A DNA stretch of 48,745 nt, from the NCBI RefSeq assembly GCF_000231035.2, contig NZ_KI912258.1, positions 134,716 to 183,460 on the forward strand, written 5' to 3'. A program made the translations under genes and the position numbers. The notes under the pieces are model-generated. The model searched no databases. It saw only the letters and a program-made list of their open reading frames with translations, and was not told the origin of the DNA. The stretch comes from Saccharomonospora iraqiensis subsp. paurometabolica YIM 90007 (GTDB lineage: Bacteria > Actinomycetota > Actinomycetes > Mycobacteriales > Pseudonocardiaceae). Of this stretch, positions 1-9,846 are shown one piece after another (within the stretch, counting starts at the first letter, position 1; each line of letters begins with the position of its first letter).

Positions 1-144
1 ACCGGTCGACCGGGTGGGGAGGGTGCGCGGAAGCGGCACGACGACCTGCTCGCCGTGGTGCGCAGCGCCCGTGCCGAGGCGGTCCGCGTGGCCGCGGCCG
101 GACGTGCCGCACGGGCCGGTCGGGACACCGGCACCGACGGGTGA
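1..144 (+). CDS. C-terminal fragment of an unidentified protein
   Basis: The frame is open from base 1 and stops with TGA at 142-144, giving about 47 residues rich in Arg, Ala and Gly. It has no recognisable motif. It runs in the same direction as the DUF2520-panC-panD-coaX genes that follow after 130 bases. Start and function lie outside the window. In related actinobacteria an uncharacterised membrane or PH-like protein often precedes this operon, but nothing here proves that. Confidence 0.5.
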   Translation, partial: TGRPGGEGARKRHDDLLAVVRSARAEAVRVAAAGRAARAGRDTGTDG

Positions 145-274
145 AGCTGGTCACCTCCCCGGCACGCACCGCGGTGCGGCGGGCTAGTCTCGCGCCGTCG
201 TCCGGTACCCGCGGTACGGAGTGGGACTGGAACGAGCTTGGGAGTTTGCGCATGAGCGTCCGGTGGGAGACGCG

Positions 275-1171
275 ATGACCCGCCCCGCACGACTGGCGGT
301 GGGCGTCGTGTCGGCGGGCCGGGTCGGCAGTGTCCTGGGGGCGGCGCTGGCCCGCGCCGGGCACACCGTCACGGCCGCGGTCGGGGTGTCCGACGCCTCG
401 GTGAAGCGCGCCGAACGACTGCTCCCCGGGGTGCCGCTGCGGCCGCCCGACGAGGTGACCCGTGACGCCGACCTCGTCCTGCTCGCCCTGCCCGACGACG
501 CGCTGGCGCCGATGGTGCACGGCATGGCCGGCGCCGGGGCGTTCCGCGCGGGCCAGATCGTCGTGCACACCTCCGGTGCCCACGGTGTCGCCGTGCTCGA
601 TCCCGCGGCGGAGGCGGGGGCGCTGCCGTTGGCACTGCACCCGGTGATGACGTTCACCGGCGCGTCGGAGGATCTCCAGCGCCTGGCCTCGTGCAGCGTG
701 GGGGTCACCGCGTCGACGGACGACGAGGCCGCCTTCAACGTCGGTGAGGCGCTGACCATGGAGATGGGTGCCGAGCCGGTGCGCATCCCCGAGGCCGCAC
801 GCCCGCTCTACCATGCCGCGCTGGCGCACGGTGCCAACCACCTCACCACCCTGGTCGCCGACTGTGTGGAGCTGCTCTCCGAGGGCGGGGTCGCCGAGCC
901 GGAGCGCCTGCTGGGCCCGTTGCTGTCGGCGGCACTGGACAACGTCCTCCGGCACGGCGACCGCGCGTTGACCGGGCCGGTCGCCCGCGGTGACACCGGG
1001 ACGGTCGGCACGCACCTCGACGTGCTCGGCGACCGCGCACCGGACGTGCGCTCCACCTACACGGCGCTGGCGCACCGCACCGTGGCGCGGGCGAGCCGCG
1101 CCGGACTCCTCGGCGTCGCCGACGCCGCCGAGATCACCAATCTGCTCGACGACGGACGTGAGACCCAGTGA
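275..1171 (+). CDS. Rossmann-like, DUF2520-domain protein (Rv3603c-like)
   Basis: The product is about 298 residues. An N-terminal NAD(P)-binding Rossmann fold is visible ([17 protein letters not shown], residues about 9-25), followed by [13 protein letters not shown], typical of the NADP_Rossmann-DUF2520 family related to ketopantoate and pyrroline-5-carboxylate reductases. The helical DUF2520 C-terminus contains [17 protein letters not shown] chose ATG 275 because GGTGGGAGA lies just upstream and the family motif starts about 10 residues in; an in-frame ATG at 221 would add an unconserved leader. The last four bases overlap panC (GTGA), so the two are translationally coupled. Position beside panC/panD suggests a role linked to pantoate metabolism, possibly a stand-in or partner for ketopantoate reductase, but the reaction is not established. 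Confidence 0.85.
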   Translation: MTRPARLAVGVVSAGRVGSVLGAALARAGHTVTAAVGVSDASVKRAERLLPGVPLRPPDEVTRDADLVLLALPDDALAPMVHGMAGAGAFRAGQIVVHTSGAHGVAVLDPAAEAGALPLALHPVMTFTGASEDLQRLASCSVGVTASTDDEAAFNVGEALTMEMGAEPVRIPEAARPLYHAALAHGANHLTTLVADCVELLSEGGVAEPERLLGPLLSAALDNVLRHGDRALTGPVARGDTGTVGTHLDVLGDRAPDVRSTYTALAHRTVARASRAGLLGVADAAEITNLLDDGRETQ

Positions 1172-2166
1172 CGACACCACCACCGACGCCGACGTTCACC
1201 CGGGGCGAGGTCAACGTCTACCGCACCCCGGAGCAGGCGGCCCGGGTCACCGGGGCCCTGCGCTCGGTCGGCCGCAAGGTCGCGCTCGTGCCCACGATGG
1301 GCGCGCTGCACGAGGGGCACCGTGAGTTGCTGCGCCGGGCGAAGCGGCTGCCGAACACCGTCGTGGCGGCCTCGATCTTCGTCAATCCGCTGCAGTTCGG
1401 CGAGGGCGAGGACTTCGACGCCTACCCCCGGACCCTCGATGCCGATCTCGACGCGCTCCGCGAGGAGGGGGTGGAGATCGCGTTCATCCCGCGGACCGAG
1501 GACCTCTACGCGCCCGATGCGTCCGTCACCGTGCACCCGGGCCCACAGGGCGACGAGCTGGAGGGTGCGGCGCGTCCGGGGCACTTCGCCGGGGTGCTCA
1601 CGGTCGTGGCGAAGCTGTTCAACATCGTGCGCCCGCACTACGCGCTGTTCGGGGAGAAGGACTATCAGCAGCTCGTGCTCATCAAGCGGATGGTGCGCGA
1701 CCTGAACATGGACACGCACGTGATCGGCGCGCCCACGGTGCGCGAGCACGACGGCCTCGCCCTGTCCTCGCGCAACGCCTACCTCGCCCCGGCGGAGCGG
1801 GAGCGGGCCGCGACGTTGTCCGCCGCGCTCACGGCCGGGGCGCACGCCGGTCCGGGAGGTGCCGACGCGGTGCTGGACGCCGCGCGGCGCACGCTCGCCG
1901 CCCGCCCCGAGGTCGAGGTCGACTACCTGGAACTGCGCGGGCCCGAGCTCGGTGACCCACCGGTGGACGGGCAGGCCCGGTTGCTGGTCGCCGCCCGGAT
2001 CGGCGGGACCAGGCTGATCGACAACGTCGCCGTCCGGCTGGGCGAGGTTCCCGACGACGACGGGAACGGCGGCGACGACACCCCCGACCACGCCGTCGGC
2101 GACCTCGCCGGGGCGAGCGCCGAGAGCACCGACGGGACCGGCGTCCGCGGGGACGCCGGGGTATAG
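1168..2166 (+). CDS. panC: Pantothenate synthetase
   Basis: PanC condenses D-pantoate with beta-alanine at the expense of ATP to give pantothenate in the cytoplasm. The 332-residue product shows the nucleotidyltransferase HIGH-type motif ([10 protein letters not shown], about 42-51), the [21 protein letters not shown] block and the SSRN motif near residue 196, so the catalytic core is complete. The GTG start overlaps the preceding stop by four bases. The protein is about 40 residues longer than usual: an acidic, Asp/Gly-rich tail follows the normal end of the fold and is probably disordered. panD starts 11 bases downstream and supplies the beta-alanine substrate, so the operon covers both inputs of the reaction. 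Confidence 0.97.
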   Translation: MTTPPPTPTFTRGEVNVYRTPEQAARVTGALRSVGRKVALVPTMGALHEGHRELLRRAKRLPNTVVAASIFVNPLQFGEGEDFDAYPRTLDADLDALREEGVEIAFIPRTEDLYAPDASVTVHPGPQGDELEGAARPGHFAGVLTVVAKLFNIVRPHYALFGEKDYQQLVLIKRMVRDLNMDTHVIGAPTVREHDGLALSSRNAYLAPAERERAATLSAALTAGAHAGPGGADAVLDAARRTLAARPEVEVDYLELRGPELGDPPVDGQARLLVAARIGGTRLIDNVAVRLGEVPDDDGNGGDDTPDHAVGDLAGASAESTDGTGVRGDAGV

Positions 2167-2177
2167 AGGAGCCGGTC

Positions 2178-2657
2178 ATGTATCGCACCATGCTGAAATC
2201 GAAGATCCACCGGGCGACCGTGACCCAGGCCGACCTGCACTACGTGGGGTCGGTGACGGTGGACCGGGCCCTGATGGAGGCCGCGGACCTGCTGCCCGGC
2301 GAACTGGTGCACATCGTGGATATCACCAACGGCGCCCGGCTGGAGACCTACGTCATCCCCGGTGAACGCGACAGCGGTGTGCTGGGCATCAACGGTGCCG
2401 CCGCGCACCTGGTGCATCCGGGTGATCTGGTCATCCTCATCGCCTACGGCCAGATGGACTCCGCCGAGGCCGCCGCCTACGAGCCGAGGGTCGTGTTCGT
2501 CGACGGCGACAACCGGGTCGCCGATCTCGGCGCGGACGCCGGACGGGCCCCGGAGGGGTCCGGGCTGAGCAGTGGCGCCGTCCCGGCCGGCGCGGCGTGG
2601 TCGGCGGAGCCCGCGCCGCACGCGCATCGCGACGAGTTGTTGTCCGCGGAGCGGTAG
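2178..2657 (+). CDS. panD: Aspartate 1-decarboxylase proenzyme
   Basis: PanD makes beta-alanine from L-aspartate using a pyruvoyl group formed by self-cleavage. The N-terminus [20 protein letters not shown] is the family signature, and the processing site YVGSVT (cleavage Gly24-Ser25) is intact. [10 protein letters not shown] and the [17 protein letters not shown] region complete the beta-barrel. At 159 residues it has about 25-30 extra C-terminal residues compared with typical PanD, a common variation in actinobacteria. A GAGGAG ribosome site lies at 2166-2171. The stop codon is directly followed by the coaX GTG. Confidence 0.97.
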   Translation: MYRTMLKSKIHRATVTQADLHYVGSVTVDRALMEAADLLPGELVHIVDITNGARLETYVIPGERDSGVLGINGAAAHLVHPGDLVILIAYGQMDSAEAAAYEPRVVFVDGDNRVADLGADAGRAPEGSGLSSGAVPAGAAWSAEPAPHAHRDELLSAER

Positions 2658-3467
2658 GTGCTGCTGACCGTCGACGTCGGAAACTCGAACATCGCGCTCG
2701 GCCTGCACACCGGGCAGGGTGAGCAGGCCGGGCCGGTGCGGGACTGGCGGATGCGCACCGATCCGCAGATGACCTCGGACGAGCTCGCGCTGACCATCCG
2801 GGGTCTGCTGGGGTCGGATGCCGACCGGATCACCGGGATCAGTGCGCTGTCCACGGTTCCCGTGGTGCTGCGGGAACTGCGGACGATGTTCGAGCGCTAC
2901 TATCCCGATGTTCCCCGTGTGGTGATCGAGCCGGGTGTCCGCACCGGCGTGCCGTTACTGGTGGACAATCCGAAGGAGGTCGGCGGCGACCGGCTCGTCA
3001 ACACGCTGGCCGCCCAGCACCTCTACGGTACGGCGTGTGTGGTGGTGGATTTCGGCACGTCGACCACCGTGGACGCGATTTCGGCGAAAGGTGAGTTTCT
3101 GGGCGGGGCCTTCGCCCCCGGGATCGATATTTCGGTCGACGCCCTCGCCTCCCGTGCGGCGGCGTTACGCAAGGTCGAGCTGGTGCCGCCGCGCTCGGTC
3201 ATCGGCAAGAACACGGTGGAATGTCTCCAGTCCGGCATTCTCTACGGCTTCGCGGGGCAGGTCGACGGACTCGTCCGCCGGATCACGGCCGAGTTGGATC
3301 CGGTTCGTACCGGTCCGGTCGAGGTGATCGCGACCGGGGGACTGGCGCCGCTGGTGGTGAACGAGTCCGAAACCGTCACCCGGCATCTGCCGCACCTGAG
3401 CATGGTGGGGCTCCGGCTCGTTTTCGAGCGCAACACCGTGCGCGGGCGGCGTTCCGGCCGTGGGTGA
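2658..3467 (+). CDS. coaX: Type III pantothenate kinase
   Basis: CoaX phosphorylates pantothenate, the committed step of CoA synthesis, directly after the PanC/PanD reactions. The 269-residue product has the ASKHA-fold phosphate loops DVGNSNIALGL (6-16) and VVDFGTSTTVDAI, the substrate loop GGDRLVN and GGAFAPGIDIS. The GTG start abuts the panD stop with no gap, implying translational coupling. With panC and panD this is a three-step pantothenate-to-phosphopantothenate operon. In mycobacteria lysS follows this position; here a roughly 410-base gap leads straight to lsr2. Confidence 0.96.
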   Translation: MLLTVDVGNSNIALGLHTGQGEQAGPVRDWRMRTDPQMTSDELALTIRGLLGSDADRITGISALSTVPVVLRELRTMFERYYPDVPRVVIEPGVRTGVPLLVDNPKEVGGDRLVNTLAAQHLYGTACVVVDFGTSTTVDAISAKGEFLGGAFAPGIDISVDALASRAAALRKVELVPPRSVIGKNTVECLQSGILYGFAGQVDGLVRRITAELDPVRTGPVEVIATGGLAPLVVNESETVTRHLPHLSMVGLRLVFERNTVRGRRSGRG

Positions 3468-3776
3468 GTGAATACCGCCCCCGGCGGGTCGTGGTGCGGT
3501 CGGATCCGGGGCGGTACGCGGTGTCCGTTCCGGGGCGCCGTGCCGGGCGCGTCGTGCGGCTCGCCTCCGCACGTGCTCTCCGGTCCGCAACCGGGCGGCC
3601 GTGCGGATCCGGGTCGCACCGCCGGGTGCACCCCGCTCGGGCGCGGTGTGGCAGACTTCGTCAAGATCACGTAACGGTCCCGTGGACGAGCGCCCGGTGT
3701 GCGTATTCCCCGCGAGTTCTCCCCGCACGAATGTGTCGGGTCGCATATGCCGTCGCAACACAATCCGGGGGATGAT
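3468..3776. other. Intergenic stretch between coaX and the lsr2 promoter
   Basis: No convincing gene is present. Short open frames here are Arg/Pro/Gly-rich with no family motif and are typical of high-GC noise. From about 3700 the sequence becomes noticeably more A/T-rich, as expected before the lsr2 promoter. No remnant of lysS, the gene found here in mycobacteria, could be recognised. Confidence 0.5.
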
Positions 3777-3805
3777 TTGCGTTATTCCGCCGCGGCGGGT
3801 AACAA
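3777..3805 (+). promoter_or_regulatory. Candidate lsr2 promoter
   Basis: TTGCGT (3777-3782) and TAACAA (3800-3805) are separated by 17 bases, a plausible principal-sigma promoter in an A/T-richer pocket. Transcription would start near 3812, leaving a leader of about 65 bases before lsr2 with a strong AGGAGGAAAG ribosome site. This is assigned by eye only. Confidence 0.4.
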
Positions 3806-3878
3806 TATCCTCGGTCGAGGTTTTCGGCTCGGGCGTGGGCACCTCGTGATCTTATGACGGCTCAGTGCAGGAGGAAAG

Positions 3879-4229
3879 ATGGCGCAGAAGGTCCTTGTCT
3901 CACTCGTCGACGATCTGGACGGATCGGAGGCCGAGGAGACGGTTCAGTTCGGTCTGGACGGCGTCAGCTACGAGATCGATCTCTCCACGGAGAATGCGGA
4001 AGAATTGCGGGACGCCCTCGCCCAGTACGTCGAGCACGCCCGCCGGGCGGGTGGGCGCAAGCAGCGGCCCCAGACGCGGAGCTCCGCGAAGGCTCCCGCG
4101 CGCTCGGTGGCCGCCGACCGGGAGCAGAATCAGGCGATCCGGGTGTGGGCCCGCAAGAACGGGTACGAGGTCTCGGACCGGGGGCGGATCCCGTCCGAGG
4201 TCGTGGAGGCCTACCACCGGCGCAACTGA
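3879..4229 (+). CDS. lsr2: Nucleoid-associated xenogeneic silencer Lsr2
   Basis: Lsr2 bridges A/T-rich DNA and silences horizontally acquired genes, the actinobacterial counterpart of H-NS. The 116-residue product begins [20 protein letters not shown], the conserved N-terminal dimerisation domain (about 1-60). It continues through a basic, Ala/Arg linker and ends with the DNA-binding domain [19 protein letters not shown]. The RGR at about 101-103 is the minor-groove AT-hook-like triplet. Length matches the family. An AGGAGGAAAG ribosome site precedes the ATG. It is monocistronic, with its own promoter and a strong terminator at 4243. It could plausibly silence the A/T-richer inserts in this window. 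Confidence 0.98.
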   Translation: MAQKVLVSLVDDLDGSEAEETVQFGLDGVSYEIDLSTENAEELRDALAQYVEHARRAGGRKQRPQTRSSAKAPARSVAADREQNQAIRVWARKNGYEVSDRGRIPSEVVEAYHRRN

Positions 4230-4242
4230 ACGTGTGCGTCCC

Positions 4243-4275
4243 GCGGCCCCCGGTGTTCCCGCCGGGGGCCGCTTT
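4243..4275 (+). terminator. Intrinsic terminator after lsr2
   Basis: An 11-bp perfect stem (GCGGCCCCCGG at 4243-4253 with CCGGGGGCCGC at 4262-4272) encloses an 8-base loop and is followed by TTT. It lies 14 bases after the lsr2 stop. Confidence 0.85.
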
Positions 4276-4365
4276 CGTGTGCGGTGGCGGCGCGGCCCGG
4301 GGCGTTACCGGGACGCACCGGGCGCGGTTGTGCGGCGGTTCGGGCCGAACCCGCGGGGATCGGGG

Positions 4366-4384
4366 TTAGTATTGCCTCACCTTA
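4366..4384. promoter_or_regulatory. Iron-box-like site (DtxR/IdeR type) upstream of clpC
   Basis: TTAGTATTGCCTCACCTTA matches 14 of 19 positions of the classic DtxR/IdeR operator (TTAGGTTAGCCTAACCTAA), counted by hand. It lies 344 bases before clpC and 137 bases after lsr2. No iron gene is next to it, so it may be functional on clpC, a relic, or chance. Confidence 0.3.
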
Positions 4385-4461
4385 CCGACCGGCGGCGGTC
4401 GTGGCCGCGGACCGGCCCCCGGGGCGGGTGCCGACCGGTCGTCGAGGGGGCTCCGGGGCGT

Positions 4462-4475
4462 GTTCGCGGGGAGCG
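4462..4475. promoter_or_regulatory. ClgR-box-like motif upstream of clpC
   Basis: GTTCGC, five bases, then GCG matches the ClgR operator pattern GTTCGC-N5-GCG described for Streptomyces clp promoters (recalled, not searched). It sits about 250 bases before the clpC start. The region 4276-4727 contains no gene. A possible -10 (TACAGT near 4638) lies closer to clpC but has no good -35. Confidence 0.4.
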
Positions 4476-4727
4476 GACAGCGGATTCCGGTGGAATGCAC
4501 CCGGGCCCGCGCACGTTGTCCAATACGTCAGCTGCCAGCAACGAAGTCGACTGACTGTCCGTCCCCGAGAGGCGCGCGACCTTGGTCGGGCGGGTCCAAC
4601 CCGCCCCAGTGGTAGGCCGACACGTGCGTCCGGCTACTACAGTGGTCTCACGGTGCCGGGCTCACCCCGGTGGGTCGCCGGACTCCGGTGAGATCGGGCC
4701 GCCGGCGCAGCAGTCGAGGGAGTGGGA

Positions 4728-7280
<2,553 letters not shown>

Positions 7281-7318
7281 CGGACCCACTCGCCGACACA
7301 ACCGCATAGTCGACACCA

Positions 7319-7361
7319 GCGAAGGCGCCCCCGGACCGACCGTGTCCGGGGGCGCCTTCGC
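7319..7361 (+). terminator. Strong hairpin terminator after clpC
   Basis: An 18-bp perfect stem (7319-7336 with 7344-7361) and a 7-base loop lie 38 bases after the clpC stop. An open frame running through this hairpin into the next gene is an artefact; the next gene starts further downstream. Confidence 0.88.
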
Positions 7362-7428
7362 CTGTGTGGCCGGGCGGACGGCGCAGGCCGCTCCGGCGGG
7401 GGCGCGGCGGCTCTGGAAAGCTGGATGC

Positions 7429-8457
7429 GTGACCGCCACCGAGGACGCCGGGGACACCGTCAGCATGTCCGGGCCGACGCCGGGGCGGGACGGCAACCGG
7501 ATCCTGCTGATCGTCCTGGGTGCGGCGCTGGCGGGACTGTTCGTGTTCGCGGTGCTGCGGCTGGTGGTCTCCGGGGTGCTCGGCGTCGACGGCAACCGCT
7601 ACACCGCCGCCGCGCTCGCGCTCACCCCGTTCGCCGTGCCGTTCGGGGTGGTCCTGGCGGTGCTGGCGTTCGTGGGCCGACAGCGGCTGATCGGTGTCGC
7701 GTCGGCGTTGTTGGCGCTGGCGCTCGTGGTGCCGCTGGTGCCGAGGGTGGTGGTCGACGGCGGGCCCGCCGCCGACGGGCCCGGGCTCCGCGTGCTCGCG
7801 TTCAACATGTACTTCGGCGAGGCGGACGCGCGGCGCGTCGTCGACCTGGTGGCCGAGCACCGGGTGGACGTGCTCGTGCTGACCGAGCTGGAGACCGACA
7901 CGGTGCGGGCGCTCACCGACGCCGGACTGCCCGAGCTGCTCCCGCACCGGATCTCCCGGCCCGGCGCGGGCGGGGTGGGCTCCGCGCTGATCTCCCGGTA
8001 TCCGCTGACCGGGGCCGAACTCGCGGGACCGTCCACGTTCGAGCAGCCCGCCGCCCGGATGCGGGTCGACGGCGTCGCCGTCGAGGTGGTGGCGGTGCAC
8101 CCCGTCCCCCCGGTCACGGACGCGCGCACCTGGCGCTCGGAACTCGGCGCCCTGCCGGAGGCGGACCCGGACGGCGCCGTGCGCGTCCTGGCGGGTGACT
8201 TCAACGCGACCGCCGACCACGCGGCGTTCCGCGACCTCGTGGCCACCGGCTACGTCGACGCCGCCGAACAACGCGGCCGCGCGTTGGTCCCCACCTGGCC
8301 ACGCGACCGCTTCGGCCCACCCGTCACCCTGGACCACGTCCTCGTGGACACCCGCGCCACCGTCGACCACTACTCCACCCACGACATCCCCGGCAGCGAC
8401 CACCGCGCCGTCCTCGCCCACCTCCGCCTGCCCACCCCCACCGCGGGTGTGCCGTGA
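7429..8457 (+). CDS. Membrane-anchored endonuclease/exonuclease/phosphatase-family protein
   Basis: The product is about 342 residues. Three hydrophobic helices lie near the N-terminus (roughly 25-125), then an EEP domain: RVLAFNMYFGEADA, VLVLTELETD (metal-binding Glu), GVGSALISRYPL, VLAGDFNATADH (Asp-Asn catalytic pair) and a final GSDHRAV (catalytic Asp-His). Members cut phosphodiester bonds of nucleic acids, inositol phosphates or lipids; the substrate cannot be read here. Topology puts the domain outside the membrane or on its far face. GTG 7429 is chosen because GGAAAG lies 8 bases upstream; ATG 7465 is an alternative. The stop codon lies inside repeat element A, so the repeat forms the 3' end of the gene. 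Confidence 0.8.
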   Translation: MTATEDAGDTVSMSGPTPGRDGNRILLIVLGAALAGLFVFAVLRLVVSGVLGVDGNRYTAAALALTPFAVPFGVVLAVLAFVGRQRLIGVASALLALALVVPLVPRVVVDGGPAADGPGLRVLAFNMYFGEADARRVVDLVAEHRVDVLVLTELETDTVRALTDAGLPELLPHRISRPGAGGVGSALISRYPLTGAELAGPSTFEQPAARMRVDGVAVEVVAVHPVPPVTDARTWRSELGALPEADPDGAVRVLAGDFNATADHAAFRDLVATGYVDAAEQRGRALVPTWPRDRFGPPVTLDHVLVDTRATVDHYSTHDIPGSDHRAVLAHLRLPTPTAGVP

Positions 8458-8533
8458 AGGGCACATTTGCTGCGTGTGACGCAGTGAATGTGCCCCTCGC
8501 TGCGTGTGATGCAGGGAAAGTGCCCCTCACGAC
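8451..8533. repeat. 83-nt three-unit palindromic element, copy A
   Basis: Three 23-nt units start at 8451, 8481 and 8511, an exact 30-nt period, separated by GTGTGAC and GTGTGAT. The order is one forward half-unit then two reverse half-units. The core is GGGCAC and its complement GTGCCC. The EEP gene's TGA stop (8455-8457) lies within the first unit (GCCGTGAAGG). It sits between convergent genes, 21 bases from the sirtuin stop, where it could act as a bidirectional terminator. Confidence 0.9.
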
Positions 8534-8553
8534 ACACCTGGTGACGCGCGGGG

Positions 8554-9420
8554 TCAGGACAGGCGGGTGTCGATCTCGCGGAGGGCGCGGAGGGCGGGGA
8601 GGGGGAGGGAGACGCCGCGGCCGTGTCGGATCTCCGGTTCGCGGAGGTTGATGCGGATCAGCGTGCCGCCCGCCGCGCTGGCCAGTTCGGCGTGCCTGCG
8701 CACCGTCGGCACCGCCGTGCCCGCGCCGATTTCGACCACGACGAGGCCGGGGTGCTGTCGGCGCCACCGGGCCAGCTCGTCGAGCTGGGGCTCGCTGCGG
8801 TCCGCCAGCCAGTCGCCGTCGCCGAACATGAGGATGTTCGGCCGCGCCGGGGAACCGCACTCCGGGCAGGACGGCAACGGCGGTCGCGCCCGCATCGTCT
8901 CCTGGTCGACGTCGACCTCGACGTCGTCGGCGGGCCAGATCCCCGCGCCGCAGTGCGCGAGGCACTGGAGGTGGTGGATCGAGCCGTGCACCTCGGCCAC
9001 CCCGCCGAACCCGGCGCACTGGAACTGCCCGTCCACGTTCGAGGTGAACACGCGCACCCCGCCGGGCAGCCGCCCGCCCCACTCGCGCAGCAGCCGGAAC
9101 CCGTCGTGCGGTTCGGTCCGCCGGTACAGCTGCAACCGGTGGCCGTAGAAGCCCCACGCCAGTTCGGGATCGTCGGCGAAGTGCGCCGGGTCGGCCAGCT
9201 CCACGAACCGCAGGCCGAGCCGGGCGTACGGCGGGTACGCACGCCAGAAGCCCTCGTCGCCGCGGAAGTCCGGCAGTCCGGAGTCGACCCCCATCCCCGC
9301 GCCCGCACACACGAGCAGCGCCTCCGCGTCGCGGATCCACTCCGCGGCGCGGTCGAGCTCCTCGGCGAGACCGGGGTCGATCACCTCCGAACCGGCCGCG
9401 GCGTCGGACTCCCCGCTCAC
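8554..9420 (-). CDS. Sir2-family NAD-dependent protein deacylase (divergent)
   Basis: Sirtuins remove acyl groups from lysine using NAD+. The 288-residue protein shows GAGMGVDSGLPDFRG (40-54, NAD-binding loop), TSNVDGQF (126-133, usually TQNID), the catalytic His in EVHGS (His145) and RPNILMFGD. Four zinc-type cysteines are present at 153, 157, 185 and 188 (first pair CxxxC instead of CxxC). The C-terminal nucleotide motif reads GAGTAVPT. Changes at the TQN and zinc motifs place it in a divergent branch, so ADP-ribosyl rather than deacylase chemistry is possible. Its start overlaps the end of mhuD by four bases, so both are co-expressed from the minus strand. Repeat A lies just past its stop. 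Confidence 0.88.
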   Translation of the reverse strand: MSGESDAAAGSEVIDPGLAEELDRAAEWIRDAEALLVCAGAGMGVDSGLPDFRGDEGFWRAYPPYARLGLRFVELADPAHFADDPELAWGFYGHRLQLYRRTEPHDGFRLLREWGGRLPGGVRVFTSNVDGQFQCAGFGGVAEVHGSIHHLQCLAHCGAGIWPADDVEVDVDQETMRARPPLPSCPECGSPARPNILMFGDGDWLADRSEPQLDELARWRRQHPGLVVVEIGAGTAVPTVRRHAELASAAGGTLIRINLREPEIRHGRGVSLPLPALRALREIDTRLS

Positions 9421-9731
9421 TCCCGCTCGCCGGGGACGGAGCTCTGCACCACCTCGAACTCCAGCAGGCTGGCGCCACTGGCCACGGGCTTGCTCCGCTC
9501 ACCCGAGTGGGCCTCGCGGGCGGGCCCCTGCGCCCACGCCTGGTAGTCCTCCTCGGAGGCCCACTTCGTGTAGACGAAGTAGCGGTCGTCGCCGGAGACC
9601 GGGCGCAACAGCTCGAAGCCGAGGAAGCCGGGCTGGTCGTCCACGGCGTGCAGCCGCGCGGCGAACCGCTTCTCCAGCTCCTCCCCCGCGCCCTCGGGGA
9701 TCGTGATCGCGTTGATCTTCACAACTGCCAT
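9417..9731 (-). CDS. mhuD: MhuD-type heme-degrading monooxygenase
   Basis: The 104-residue protein begins MAVVKINAITIPEGAG and ends with GASLLEFEVV, closely matching Rv3592 MhuD, which cleaves heme to release iron and forms mycobilins without CO. The three key residues are at the same numbers as in MhuD: Asn7, Trp66 and His75. The fold is a dimeric ferredoxin-like beta-barrel acting in the cytoplasm. ATG 9731 is used because it gives the family N-terminus; an upstream in-frame start would add an Arg-rich leader. Its stop overlaps the sirtuin start (ATGA), so the sirtuin gene follows in the same operon. In mycobacteria mhuD also lies near clpC and lsr2, supporting orthology. Confidence 0.93.
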   Translation of the reverse strand: MAVVKINAITIPEGAGEELEKRFAARLHAVDDQPGFLGFELLRPVSGDDRYFVYTKWASEEDYQAWAQGPAREAHSGERSKPVASGASLLEFEVVQSSVPGERE

Positions 9732-9846
9732 ACCGGCCACCGTAGCGGCTCGATCCGGCGGACGCGCACGGCGACGCACCCGGCCGGCGGCCGCGTGGGA
9801 AGCACACCCGTACCCGGACCGGCGCCGCGCCGCGGCGCGTGCGGCG

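Noticed and set aside
3468-3674. Small plus-strand gene directly after coaX
   Set aside because: No ribosome site, no motif and Gly/Pro/Arg/Cys-rich random composition.
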